A model generated the notes under the pieces. The model searched no databases, had not been told where the DNA came from, and saw nothing but the letters and a program-made list of their open reading frames with translations. Made by a program: the position numbers and the translations under genes. Shown here one piece after another: positions 10,612-20,625 of a DNA stretch of 64,000 bases. Each line of letters opens with the position of its first letter. The first letter of the stretch is position 1. The stretch comes from Bordetella parapertussis. Its GTDB lineage: Bacteria; Pseudomonadota; Gammaproteobacteria; Burkholderiales; SG8-41. The stretch lies in NCBI GenBank assembly GCA_945901405.1, contig CAMDLH010000002.1:20227-84226 (forward strand), read 5' to 3'.

Positions 10612-11529
10612 ATGCTGACCATCACACCAAACGGCAAAACATTGGGCGCTACGGTCACCGGCGTCGATCTATCAAAGCCGCTCTCCAGCGCCGACTTCGC
10701 GCAAACCCTGCGGGCGTTGGGCGAACACGGCGTATTGCGATTCTCCAATCAGCACATCGACGCCGGCGCGCTGCGCGATTTTTCGCAGCGCTTCGGGCCG
10801 ATACAGGTTGGCGTCAGTGAAAAATTTCGCCACCCGGACGTGCGCGAGGTGGGCATACTTTCCAACGTCACTGAGAACGGCCAGCCCATCGGGCTTGCGG
10901 ACGCCGGGCAGGATTGGCACACCGATATGTCGTACCGCGAGACTGTCGGCTTCGTGAACGTGCTGTATGCGGTGAAGGTGCCGGTGCGCAACGGGCAGGT
11001 GCTGGGCGACACGCTGTTCGCCAACATGCATGCGGCGTATGAGGGCCTCGCGCCCGAATGGAAAACGCGTCTCGCCGGAATGACCGCCACGCACGACTTC
11101 AATAAATTCTGGGACAACATGCGCATGAATCACGGCAGCAGCCGCCCGCCGTTGACACCGGAGCAGCGCGCCAAGCGCCCGCCGGTGGTGCATCCGGTTT
11201 TCATGACACACCCGCTCACCGGCCGCACGGTGCTGTATTGCAACCCTGGTTACGCCATCCGTATCAACGAGATGGATGAGGCCGAAAGCGATAAAACGCT
11301 CGACATGCTGTTCAAACATCAGTTGCAGGACAAATACATTTATCGTCACCAATGGCAATTGAACGACTTGCTGATCTGGGAGCACATCGGCACGCTGCAC
11401 AATGCATTGCCCGATTACGGCCCCAATGAACATCGCATGATGCTGCGCTGCCAGGTGATGACCACGCCCAAGGTGTTCGAGCCGGGTTTTCTTACGCGTG
11501 CCATCGAGCACGGCAGCGCGGCTCACTGA
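10612..11529 (+). CDS. TauD/TfdA-family Fe(II)/2-oxoglutarate-type dioxygenase
   Basis: DWHTDMSY (HxD motif), DYGPNEHRMMLRCQV near the C-terminus; ATG at 10612 after aggagaaaactc. Confidence 0.9.
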   Translation: MLTITPNGKTLGATVTGVDLSKPLSSADFAQTLRALGEHGVLRFSNQHIDAGALRDFSQRFGPIQVGVSEKFRHPDVREVGILSNVTENGQPIGLADAGQDWHTDMSYRETVGFVNVLYAVKVPVRNGQVLGDTLFANMHAAYEGLAPEWKTRLAGMTATHDFNKFWDNMRMNHGSSRPPLTPEQRAKRPPVVHPVFMTHPLTGRTVLYCNPGYAIRINEMDEAESDKTLDMLFKHQLQDKYIYRHQWQLNDLLIWEHIGTLHNALPDYGPNEHRMMLRCQVMTTPKVFEPGFLTRAIEHGSAAH

Positions 11530-12529
11530 GCGCAACGCGCGCTTGAGCACGACCTGCCCGTGGTGCTCCGCCCCGCGCGACACGGGGCCAGTGTGCCCGC
11601 GCTGCGGCGCGGACTACGCCAAGGCCGAGGCGATCAAGGCTCACGGGCGCGCCGCCCCCGCCGCTGATCTGCCGGCAATTGCAATCGAGGAAGCCGAACC
11701 GGCTGCATTGGAGCGCGAGGCAACAGCCAACGGCGAGTGGGCGCACGTCGACGACGCCGATCTCGAATGGAAATTTTGCATCGGCGCGATGCCGATTGCC
11801 CTGTGCATCGCGCTGGTGTTTAACGTCTCCGGGCTAGGCGCATCGCTGCAACGCATTTTTCTCACCATGCCGGTACATGAATTGGGACACGCGGTCACGG
11901 CGTGGTTTTGCGGATTCGCGGCGATACCGACGTTGTGGAAAACACTGGTGCCCGAGACGCGCGGCTTTATTGCGCCGCTCGCGCTGCTAGGCGCGCTCGG
12001 CCACATGACGTATCGCGCCCATGCGGGGAATAAACGAATCGCCATGGTTGCCGGCATCGCGCTGATCGTGTTGCAGGCCATCGCCACCCTCGTCATCAAA
12101 CCCGACACCGCGACCATGTTGATCACCTTCGGCGGCGACGGCATGGGCATGATCCTCGCCGTGCTGCTGATGGCGAGCTTTTATTTCGGCAAGAACACGC
12201 AACTCTACAAAGGCTCGCTGCGCTGGGGCTTCGTGCTCATCGGCGCGGCGTCGTTCGTCGATATTTTTGCGACGTGGTGGAAAGCGCGCAGCGATGAAGG
12301 CGCGATACCCTACGGCACCACCGGCGGCATGGCCACGGATTCGATGACGCTGGTGGATGTGTATGGCTGGAGCATGCAGGCGCTGGTAAATCGCTACCTG
12401 TTTCTCGGCATCTGCTGCATGCTGCTATTGGCCGCCGTATACACGTGGGGCTTGCTCGCGGCGAAGGCCGAGATGGACAAACGGCAGCTCGCGCAAAAGC
12501 GCGGGGATTGGGCAATGCGCAAAAGGTAG
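11498..12529 (+). CDS. Zinc-ribbon plus multi-TM protein with an HELGH metalloprotease-like motif
   Basis: N-terminal CPWCSAPRDTGPVCPRCGADY, then TM segments and MPVHELGHAVTAWFCGF; the start may instead be TTG near 11543. Confidence 0.65.
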   Translation: MPSSTAARLTERNARLSTTCPWCSAPRDTGPVCPRCGADYAKAEAIKAHGRAAPAADLPAIAIEEAEPAALEREATANGEWAHVDDADLEWKFCIGAMPIALCIALVFNVSGLGASLQRIFLTMPVHELGHAVTAWFCGFAAIPTLWKTLVPETRGFIAPLALLGALGHMTYRAHAGNKRIAMVAGIALIVLQAIATLVIKPDTATMLITFGGDGMGMILAVLLMASFYFGKNTQLYKGSLRWGFVLIGAASFVDIFATWWKARSDEGAIPYGTTGGMATDSMTLVDVYGWSMQALVNRYLFLGICCMLLLAAVYTWGLLAAKAEMDKRQLAQKRGDWAMRKR

Positions 12530-12553
12530 GCACGTGGCTTCAGGCAGCGACGA

Positions 12554-13924
12554 TCACCCGCGCACGCGATTCAGCCCATTGAGCGCCGCAACGCGGTAGG
12601 CCTCCGCCATCGTCGGGTAGTTGAACGTGGTGTTGATGAAGTACATCAGCGTGTTCGCGCTGCCCGGTTGCGCCATGATCGCCTGACCGATGTGTATGAT
12701 CTCGGAGGCCTCGCTGCCAAAGCAATGGATGCCAAGTATTTGCAGCGTATCGCGGTGAAACAGTATTTTCAGCATGCCGGTGGTGCGCCCGGTGATCTGC
12801 GCGCGCGCGAGATGGCGAAAGAACGCGTGCCCCACTTCATAGGGCACCTTGCGCGCGGTGAGCTCGCGCTCTGTGGCGCCGAGCGAGCTGATTTCCGGCA
12901 CAGTGTAGATGCCCGCCGGGATGTCTTCCACCAGACGTTGCTCGCATGCACCGGTCAGGGCATGCGCCGCCGCAAAGCGGCCCTGGTCGTAAGCGGCGCT
13001 TGCAAGACTGGGATTGCCCACCACGTCGCCGGCGGCATAGATATGAGGCTGCGCGGTTTGATAAAACTCGTTCACAGTGATCGAGCCGCGCTCGTTGCGC
13101 TGGATGCCGAGCGCCTCCAGCCCCATGCCATCCGAATTTCCGGTGCGGCCCTGCGCCCACAACAACACGTCGCTCTGAATCACCTTGTTTGATTTGAGAT
13201 GCACGCGCACGCCGGTATCATCGGCCTCGACGCGCGCGTATTCCTCGCTGTGGCGGATCAACACGCCCTGCTCGCGCAGGTGATAGGCCAGCGCGTCGAT
13301 GATTTCATCATCGAGAAAAGCCAGCAGCTTGTCGCGGTTGTTGATGAGATTCACCTTGATGCGCAGGCCGCGGAATATCGACGCATATTCGCAGCCGATA
13401 ACACCCGCGCCATAAATCGAAATGCTGCGCGGCGTGGTTTTCAGGCGCAGCACGGTGTCGCTGTCGACGATGCGCGGGTGCGAAAAATCCACGTCCGGCG
13501 GACGATACGGGCGCGACCCGGTGGCAAGTATGATCTTGCCGGCGCGGCAACGATGCCGCGCGCCGTTGGCCACGGCAACCTCCAGACAGTGCGCATCCAC
13601 CATCGCCGCCCTGCCGCAAACCACCTCCACGCGGTTGCGCTCGTAGAAGCCGCCGCGCAAACGCACCTGACTGTGGATCACGCCCTCGGCCTTGCGTATC
13701 AGACTGTCGTAATCCGGCTCCGCGCCGGTGTCGTTATTGGCAAGCTGCTGAATCGCATGGCGCAGCGCCTTGCTCGGAATCGTGCCGCGGTGCGTACACG
13801 AGCCGCCAACTTCGGCATCCTGATCGATCACGGCGACATGGCGCCCCGACTTTGCCGCCGTCATGGCGGCGCCTTCGCCGGCAGGGCCGCTGCCGATAAC
13901 GATTACATCGTATTGTTCGCGCAT
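12554..13924 (-). CDS. sthA: Soluble pyridine nucleotide transhydrogenase (Si-specific NAD(P)+ transhydrogenase)
   Basis: [46 protein letters not shown] (no CxxxxC redox pair, typical of SthA). Confidence 0.92.
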   Translation of the reverse strand: MREQYDVIVIGSGPAGEGAAMTAAKSGRHVAVIDQDAEVGGSCTHRGTIPSKALRHAIQQLANNDTGAEPDYDSLIRKAEGVIHSQVRLRGGFYERNRVEVVCGRAAMVDAHCLEVAVANGARHRCRAGKIILATGSRPYRPPDVDFSHPRIVDSDTVLRLKTTPRSISIYGAGVIGCEYASIFRGLRIKVNLINNRDKLLAFLDDEIIDALAYHLREQGVLIRHSEEYARVEADDTGVRVHLKSNKVIQSDVLLWAQGRTGNSDGMGLEALGIQRNERGSITVNEFYQTAQPHIYAAGDVVGNPSLASAAYDQGRFAAAHALTGACEQRLVEDIPAGIYTVPEISSLGATERELTARKVPYEVGHAFFRHLARAQITGRTTGMLKILFHRDTLQILGIHCFGSEASEIIHIGQAIMAQPGSANTLMYFINTTFNYPTMAEAYRVAALNGLNRVRG

Positions 13925-14155
13925 GGTGATTGTGAAGCTGGGAGCAGCCTTGACAATAAGCGGCGTATTTTACGCCGCCCGCTTGCACGGACGCCGCAAT
14001 GAGCGGAATTATATAACTAATTGATTTTATTGGATATTATTTCAATGTGCATTGCGTGAATAAACAGCCGCAATGATGGCATCCGCGATGTTGCCGATCA
14101 TTGACCCGATGAGGACACGCGGCTACATTGGCCTTGGAATAAAGCCGGAAGAAAA

Positions 14156-15151
14156 ATGATGACCAACACTCAAGCCCAAATGCTTAAACGCCGCCCGTTG
14201 ATGCGGCACGCCCTGCTGGGCTGCACGCTCCTTCTTGCGGCGACAAGCGCATGCGCGCAAGCATGGCCGGCAAAACCCATACGCATGATTGTTCCGTTCC
14301 CACCCGGCGGCGGCACCGATCTTGTCGGGCGCGCCGTGGCCAACCGATTGTCCGAAGGCACTGGCCAGCCGGTGGTGGTCGACAACCGCGGCGGCGCGGG
14401 CGGCGTCATTGGCAGCGACATCGTGGCGAAATCCGCGCCCGACGGCTATACGCTTGGCATAGCAACTTCGAGCACGCACCCGGTCGCGGGGCTGGTGCAA
14501 AAGGTGCCGTACGATGCACTCAAGAGCTTCGCGCCGGTGACGCTCGCCGGCGTGACACCGTACATACTCGTGGCCGCACCCGCGCTGCCGGCCGCCAGCA
14601 TCGCCGAATTCATCGCTCACATGAAAAACAACCCCGGCAAGGTCAACGTCGCGCATGTGGGCACGGGCACGCTGGGCTATCTGTTGACCGAGGCCTTCAA
14701 GAGCGCCACCGGTACCGACATGGTGGCGGTGCCCTACAAAGGCTCGGCGCTGGTGTATCCCGATCTGGTGTCGAACCGCGTGCAGGTATTTTTCGACAAC
14801 CCGGTTGCCTCCGCGCCGCAAGTCAAGGCCGGCCGCTTGAAGGCGCTGGCCGTGTCGCTGCCGACGGCGCTGCTGCCCAGCGTGCCCACGCTCGCGCAGG
14901 CAGGCGTCAAGGGCTTTGACGTAGGGTTCTGGTATGGCGTGGTCGCACCCGCGGGCACGCCCCGCGCCATCGTCGAGCGCGCACAACGCGTGATCGCGCA
15001 AGGCCTGAATTCGACAAGCGGCAAGGCCGAACTCGCGCAACTTGCGGTAGACCCCGTGGCATCAACGCCAGATCAGTTCACGGCCACGATACGCAGCGAC
15101 ATCGAACGCTGGGGCGCGGTGGCGCGCAGGCTCGGGTTGAAGCCGGAATGA
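14156..15151 (+). CDS. Bug/TctC-family receptor
   Basis: ACAQAWPAKPIRMIVPFPPGGGTDLVGRAVANRLSEGTGQPVVVDNRGGAGGVIGSDIVAKSAPDGYTL. Confidence 0.95.
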   Translation: MMTNTQAQMLKRRPLMRHALLGCTLLLAATSACAQAWPAKPIRMIVPFPPGGGTDLVGRAVANRLSEGTGQPVVVDNRGGAGGVIGSDIVAKSAPDGYTLGIATSSTHPVAGLVQKVPYDALKSFAPVTLAGVTPYILVAAPALPAASIAEFIAHMKNNPGKVNVAHVGTGTLGYLLTEAFKSATGTDMVAVPYKGSALVYPDLVSNRVQVFFDNPVASAPQVKAGRLKALAVSLPTALLPSVPTLAQAGVKGFDVGFWYGVVAPAGTPRAIVERAQRVIAQGLNSTSGKAELAQLAVDPVASTPDQFTATIRSDIERWGAVARRLGLKPE

Positions 15152-15204
15152 CCATTACTGGCAAGCCCAAAGCCGCTCCGGTGTAGGTCTGACAGAGCGC
15201 TTTG

Positions 15205-16158
15205 TTAGTCTATCCGCGCATTGGATGCTTTAACTACCGTCGCCCATTTCTGCACGTCGGAAATCAACAGTTTCTGAAACTCCTCAGGCGTGGTGATCAG
15301 CGCTTCGGCACCCTGCGCCTTGAAGAAATCCTGCATCTCGCGCGTGCGCTGCACATCAGTCACGTCGCTGTTCACCTTGCGCACGATGCGTAAATCGGTG
15401 GCGGCGGGCGCGAGGATGCCCCACCACGGATTCACGTCAAAGCCGGCGAGGCCCGACTCGGCGATTGTCGGCACCGTGGGCGCTATCGCCACACGGCGCG
15501 CGCTGGTCACCGCAAGCGCGCGCACGCGGCCGCTCGATACATGCTGTATCACCGAAGGCACACTGGTAAACGCGGAATCGACCTGTCCGGCGATCACATC
15601 GGTGATCGATGGCGCAACGCCCTTGTAGGGGATGTGCAGCATATTGATACGTGCATCGATCTTGAGCATCTCGCCGAGCAGGTGATTGACCGAGCCATTG
15701 CCGGATGACGCATATGCCATCACACCTGGCCGGCCGCGCGCGAGTGCGATGAATTCCTTCAGCGATTTAGCGGGCAGGGTGTTATTGACGATGAGCAGAA
15801 AAGGCGTGACTGCCAGCGTCGCAACCGTCTGAAAATCCTTCACCGAATCATACGAGAGCTTCGGATAGAGGCTTTGGTTGATGGCCTGCGATCCGGCATA
15901 AGTGACAAGCAAGGTGTAGCCATCCGGCGGCGATTTCGCGACGACATCGGTACCGAGCGTGCCGCCCGCGCCGCCGCGGTTTTCCACTACGACGGTGCGC
16001 CCCCAGCGCTCGCCGAGCTTTTGCCCGACCGCGCGCGCGAACACATCCGTGGCGCCGCCGGGCACCTGCGGCACGATAAAGCGCACGTTGCGCACAGGGA
16101 ATTCCTGTGCGCTTACGTGAAGCGAACTTGCGGCAAGCAGCACCGCCAACAAGCGCAT
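15205..16158 (-). CDS. Bug/TctC-family receptor
   Basis: MRLLAVLLAASSLHVSAQEFPVRNVRFIVPQVPGGATDVFARAVGQKLGERWGRTVVVENRGGAGG; the ORF extends to 16185 through TTG. Confidence 0.93.
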   Translation of the reverse strand: MRLLAVLLAASSLHVSAQEFPVRNVRFIVPQVPGGATDVFARAVGQKLGERWGRTVVVENRGGAGGTLGTDVVAKSPPDGYTLLVTYAGSQAINQSLYPKLSYDSVKDFQTVATLAVTPFLLIVNNTLPAKSLKEFIALARGRPGVMAYASSGNGSVNHLLGEMLKIDARINMLHIPYKGVAPSITDVIAGQVDSAFTSVPSVIQHVSSGRVRALAVTSARRVAIAPTVPTIAESGLAGFDVNPWWGILAPAATDLRIVRKVNSDVTDVQRTREMQDFFKAQGAEALITTPEEFQKLLISDVQKWATVVKASNARID

Positions 16159-16194
16159 AACACAACTATTTGTTTTTATTGACAATTTTATGGT

Positions 16195-18477
16195 CTACTT
16201 CGCCACTTGTATCGCCCGCCAGATCCGCGCCGGTGTCAGCGGCATATCCAGGTGCTTCACGCCCACCGTGCCCAACGCATCCAGCGTGGCGCTCACCAGC
16301 GACGGGATCGACGCCGTGCAGCCCGACTCGCCCACGCCCTTCACACCGAGCGGACTGACCTTGCTGGTGGTGGCGTGTTCTTCGCCGCGAAACTCAGGCA
16401 CAAGGCCGGCGCGCGGCATGATGTAATCCATGAAGCTTGCGGAGAGCGGCTGGCCGGATTTCAGGTCGTAAACAATCTGCTCACCGAACACTTGCCCCGC
16501 GCCCTGCACCACGCCGCCGTGCATCTGGCCTTCGACGATGGCGTGGTTGATGACTACGCCGCAATCATCGACGGCACAATACGACACAATTTGCGGTGCG
16601 CCGGTGTCGGGGTCGATTTCGACTTCGGTGATGTGGCACCCGTTGGGGAAAGTTGAGCCGAATTTGCCGTCGGCCATGATGCTGATGGTTTTGGATTTGG
16701 CGAGTTCGCCGAGTTTGATGGTGCGCTTGGATTCGCTGGATTTGAATTCGCCGTTCGCGTAATGCACTTGCGACGGTTCGAGTTTCAGTTCGAGTGCGGC
16801 GAGCGCCTTGCCTTCCTCGATCAGCTTCAGCGCCGCGATGTGGCTCACGCTGCCAACGCCCACCGTGGTGCGAGAGCCGCCGGTGTGGTTGCCGTCGAGC
16901 TTGCTGCCCGGCGCGCATTGCACCACTTTCACTCTTGCCAGCGGGATGCCCAGCGCATTGGCGACGATCGTGCCCAGCGTGGTCTCGTGACCGTGGCCCT
17001 GCGACTTGGATACGGTGTAGAGCGTCACCGTACCGCTGGCGTCGAGTTGCATTTCGACTTCGTCCTTGGGCGCATTGCCCGCGCCGGAGCCTTCGATCAC
17101 GGTGGAAATACCGAGGCCGCGCAGCTTGCCGGCCTTCGCCGACAGCGCGCGGCGCGCGGCAAAGCCGGCCCAGTCGGCGAGCACCAGCGCCTTTGACAAC
17201 ACGCCCGGCAGATCGCCATTTTCATAAACAGAACCGGTGGCTGTTTTATACGGGAACGCATTCGTCGGTATGAAATTACGCCGCCGCAGATCGGCTTTAT
17301 CCATGCCGATGTCTATCGCGGCCTGATCGACAAAACGCTCGATTACATAGGCAATATCCGGCCGCCCCGCACCGCGATACGAGCCCATCGGCGTGGTGTT
17401 GGTGAGCGGCACGCGAAACATCACGTACGCTGCGGGGATGTGATACACGCCCGTCAAACAGGTGGTGGTGTTGCGGATATGCCCCGCCGAGCCGGGCGAG
17501 AGATACGCGCCCATGTCGGCGATCCAGTTCAAACGAAACGCGACGAAGCGCCCATCCTTGTCCAGCGCCAGTTCGCCCTCGGCAATGTTGCCGCGGCCGT
17601 GGTTGTCAGTGAGGAACGATTCGACACGGGTTGAAATCCATTTGACCGGCGCACCCAGCGCATTGGCCGCGATCATCAGCGCGATGTATTCCGGATACGC
17701 CGGCGTGCGCTGGCCAAAGCCGCCGCCGACATCGTGCGCCTCGAAAATCAATTTGTCTTCGGGCACCTTGGTCCACGACGCCATCATCTTGCGCAGCGTG
17801 GTGATGCCCTGTGTGCAAAGGTTAAAGCGATACTCGCCGCTGTCCGCGTTGTAGGCCACCAGACACGCGCGCGGCTCCATCGGGCAAGGCGTCACGCGTG
17901 TGGAATCGACACGCAGCCGCGTTACATGCGCGGCATTCTTGATGGCTTCGGCAACGGCGGCCTCGTTGCCCGCTTCGGATTCGTACACCAGATTGCCGGG
18001 CACGGCCTCATCCAACAGCGGCGCGCCGGGTGCGAGCGCCTGCTCCGGGTCAACAATCGGCTGCAACTCGCGGTATTCAACCTCCACCAACTCTACGGCA
18101 TCCGCTGCTGCACCCGCACTATCCGCCACCACCAACGCCACCGCCTCGCCGACAAAGCGCACCTTGCCATGCGCCAGCACCGGCCGATCCAGCGCGCGCG
18201 CCTTCATGCCGCCCTTGCCCGGCGCGGCCAACACATGCGCCGCACGCACATAGCCTTCACGCACCGCGTCCCCTCCGGTGTACACGGCCTTCACACCCGG
18301 ATGCGCAAGCGCCTTCGCGGTGTTAACCGAAACGATCTCCGCATGCGCATGATCCGAACGCACGAAGTGCCCGTACAGTTGCCCCGGCACATTCCAGTCG
18401 GCGGCATATTTGCCGGTGCCGGTGATGAGGCGTTGGTCTTCGACGCGTTTACCGTCGTGGGGTGCGTGCATGTCCAT
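16195..18477 (-). CDS. Xanthine dehydrogenase/aldehyde oxidase-family Mo-binding large subunit, without adjacent small or medium subunits
   Basis: MDMHAPHDGKRVEDQRLITGTGKYAADW...GGGFGQRTPAYPEY...SYRGAGRPD...VKGVGESG; the ATG at 18477 fits better than the ORF-maximal start. Confidence 0.93.
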   Translation of the reverse strand: MDMHAPHDGKRVEDQRLITGTGKYAADWNVPGQLYGHFVRSDHAHAEIVSVNTAKALAHPGVKAVYTGGDAVREGYVRAAHVLAAPGKGGMKARALDRPVLAHGKVRFVGEAVALVVADSAGAAADAVELVEVEYRELQPIVDPEQALAPGAPLLDEAVPGNLVYESEAGNEAAVAEAIKNAAHVTRLRVDSTRVTPCPMEPRACLVAYNADSGEYRFNLCTQGITTLRKMMASWTKVPEDKLIFEAHDVGGGFGQRTPAYPEYIALMIAANALGAPVKWISTRVESFLTDNHGRGNIAEGELALDKDGRFVAFRLNWIADMGAYLSPGSAGHIRNTTTCLTGVYHIPAAYVMFRVPLTNTTPMGSYRGAGRPDIAYVIERFVDQAAIDIGMDKADLRRRNFIPTNAFPYKTATGSVYENGDLPGVLSKALVLADWAGFAARRALSAKAGKLRGLGISTVIEGSGAGNAPKDEVEMQLDASGTVTLYTVSKSQGHGHETTLGTIVANALGIPLARVKVVQCAPGSKLDGNHTGGSRTTVGVGSVSHIAALKLIEEGKALAALELKLEPSQVHYANGEFKSSESKRTIKLGELAKSKTISIMADGKFGSTFPNGCHITEVEIDPDTGAPQIVSYCAVDDCGVVINHAIVEGQMHGGVVQGAGQVFGEQIVYDLKSGQPLSASFMDYIMPRAGLVPEFRGEEHATTSKVSPLGVKGVGESGCTASIPSLVSATLDALGTVGVKHLDMPLTPARIWRAIQVAK

Positions 18478-18609
18478 ATTGAGTTTATTCCTTGAAGCGG
18501 ATGGGAGCGAATGGAGATACTTAAAAGCGGATGTTAAACCTGGCGGGCGATGGTTGCCAGCGCGCCATGTCAGTTGCTGAGAATTATCAATTGTGACACA
18601 CTGTGACAC

Positions 18610-18861
18610 ATGAAAACCATCTCCATTCGAGAACTGCACGAAAAGACCGGCGATTGGGTCAGGCGCAGCGTAACGCTCGGCCCCATTACCGTGACCGATC
18701 ACGGCAAAGTCGTCGCGCAAATCGTGCCCGTGCAGGCAATGCCGACGGTTAACCCCTTCGCCACGCGCAAGCTGCGCAAGGGTTATGCGCGACTGCGCGG
18801 CAAACTCAAAGGCGGCACGGACAGCACACTATTGGTTTCCGAAGACCGGGGCCGTGCGTGA
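18610..18861 (+). CDS. Phd/YefM-type antitoxin
   Basis: MKTISIRELHEKTGDWVRRSVTLGPITVTDHGKVVAQIVP. Confidence 0.85.
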   Translation: MKTISIRELHEKTGDWVRRSVTLGPITVTDHGKVVAQIVPVQAMPTVNPFATRKLRKGYARLRGKLKGGTDSTLLVSEDRGRA

Positions 18862-19294
18862 AGCCGTGAGTTATTTCGACTCCGCATACATCGCCAAGTT
18901 CTACGTGGACGAGCCGGAAAGCGATGCCGTCAGGCGATTGGCAGAGGCCCTCGGGCGCGTGCATTGCAGCGCACTGGGCCGCGTCGAAGTCACGAGCGTG
19001 TTTCATCGCAAGTGGCGTGAGGGCGCTTTCACGGAAAGCCAATTTCGCGAAGTCTCCGCGCAATTCACCGACGATTGCGCAGCAGGGTTGTGGACATGGA
19101 TATCGATCACCGACAAGCTGATCGCCGATACTGCAGAATCCATTCGCACGCTAGGAAAAACCACGACAATCCGTTCCGCAGATGCGTTGCACTTGGTGTG
19201 CGCCAGAGCGCACGGGCTACGGCGTGTCTATACCAACGACCGGCACATGTTGTTGGCGGCGGCAATGTTTGGGGTTGAGGCAGTGGCGGCTTGA
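18854..19294 (+). CDS. PIN-domain toxin (VapC-like)
   Basis: SYFDSAYIAKFYVDEPESDAVRRL...TIRSADALHLVCARAHGLRRVYTNDRHM; GTG start at 18854 overlaps the antitoxin end. Confidence 0.85.
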   Translation: MREAVSYFDSAYIAKFYVDEPESDAVRRLAEALGRVHCSALGRVEVTSVFHRKWREGAFTESQFREVSAQFTDDCAAGLWTWISITDKLIADTAESIRTLGKTTTIRSADALHLVCARAHGLRRVYTNDRHMLLAAAMFGVEAVAA

Positions 19295-19350
19295 GGCGAC
19301 TGGCGCAATGAACAGAAAACCAAATTGAGCGACTTGTTGAACGTACGATA

Positions 19351-19458
19351 ATGAAAGACTTGACCCCTCGCCCACTGCTCACGGGCAACGTCAAGCACTT
19401 TGCCCCGATCAAAGGTTTGGTCATCGAACGATTCGATTTAACGCAAGACGCAAGCTAG
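19351..19458 (+). pseudogene. C-terminal remnant of a VapC-type PIN toxin
   Basis: MKDLTPRP-LLTGNVKHFAPIKGLVIERFDLTQDAS*; the LxTGNxKHFAPIKGL tail is characteristic of VapC C-termini; the N-terminus is missing. Confidence 0.6.
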
Positions 19459-19546
19459 AACGGCTGCACCAGATTTGGGCGAACCAGCGATGATCAAACC
19501 CATCAAAACCAAAGTCGGCTATCCGGTCCATTACAGACCGACGTTC

Positions 19547-19576
19547 GCTTTTTATGGAAAGTCAAATGTTATGGAA
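19547..19576 (+). repeat. Left terminal inverted repeat (30 bp)
   Basis: gctttttatggaaagtcaaatgttatggaa, exact reverse complement of 21343-21372. Confidence 0.95.
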
Positions 19577-19629
19577 TGCTAAGCGGGTCGAACCCAGGGA
19601 AAGTAGCGTTCTGATCCTCTGATTGCTTT

Positions 19630-20625
19630 TCATAATACTTTGCCATGTAACGATGCGATCAATTTGTCCGGGACGGTGAACCGTCCCGGCCGAAGGGACG
19701 GCGGTACTGTGCCCTCAATGGTTTCAATTTTTTCCACAGGGTCGGCGTGAAGATACATTTCTGTCGTTTGCATAAAAGCGTGACCAAGCCATAACGAAAC
19801 CTTTCGCAAATCGCCGGTCGCCTGGTAAATCATCATGCCGCAGGTGTGTCGAAGCACATGAGGGGAAACATTCTTTCGCTCCAGCGTCGGACAGATCGGC
19901 GTAGCGACCCGCACATATTTGTCGAGTAAATATGCAAATCCGACCCGAGTCATGGACTCGCCCCTTGCATTGACGAAGAGTTCGGGCGTCGAGACGTTGC
20001 CCCGCACTGCCAGCCACGCTCGAATATCACTCGCGGTTTGTTTCCACAATGGCAGCGAGCGCTGCTTCCGTCCCTTGCCCATGACTGAGATCGTTGGTGT
20101 TGGCTGCAATGTCACCGCGTTGAGCCATAAACCAAGCAGTTCGGATACCCGAAGTCCGGTAGCAAAGCCAAGGTGCAGCATTGCCCGGTCGCGAATTCCT
20201 GAGCGAGTCCGGACGTCCGGTGCATTCAGGATCGCTTCCATCTCGGTTTTGGTGAGGTAGCTGATCAACGGGATGTCTGTTTTTTTTGATGGAATCGCAA
20301 GAATGCGCAGGCTTTGGTTAAGCACAGATGGCACGCGGTGCTCGACAAAGCGCATAAAAGATTTGATCGCAGCCAACCGGATATTGCGGGTGCGCGGGCT
20401 GTTACCTCTTTGCGATTCGATATACGCAAGAAAGTCCATAACCAGTGACGCATCCAGCTGCTCCAGGCACAGTTTGGAGGGCGTCGCCTTGAAGCGCTGG
20501 CTGGCGAACTCGAAGAACAACTGATAGGTATAGGCATAGCTTTCACAGGTATGGGGACTCGCTCCGAGCTGTACGGGCAGTCGTTCGCGCAAGAAAGCGG
20601 TGATATGAGGCGCAATCGGGGTCAT
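19630..20625 (-). CDS. Tyrosine recombinase/integrase (RitC-like)
   Basis: MTPIAPHITAFLRERLPVQLGASPHTCESYAYTY...RDRAMLHLGFATGLRVSELLGLWL...VSPHVLRHTCGMMIYQATGDLRKVSLWLGHAFMQTTEMYLH: catalytic R...HxxR...H...Y pattern present. Confidence 0.88.
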   Translation of the reverse strand: MTPIAPHITAFLRERLPVQLGASPHTCESYAYTYQLFFEFASQRFKATPSKLCLEQLDASLVMDFLAYIESQRGNSPRTRNIRLAAIKSFMRFVEHRVPSVLNQSLRILAIPSKKTDIPLISYLTKTEMEAILNAPDVRTRSGIRDRAMLHLGFATGLRVSELLGLWLNAVTLQPTPTISVMGKGRKQRSLPLWKQTASDIRAWLAVRGNVSTPELFVNARGESMTRVGFAYLLDKYVRVATPICPTLERKNVSPHVLRHTCGMMIYQATGDLRKVSLWLGHAFMQTTEMYLHADPVEKIETIEGTVPPSLRPGRFTVPDKLIASLHGKVL

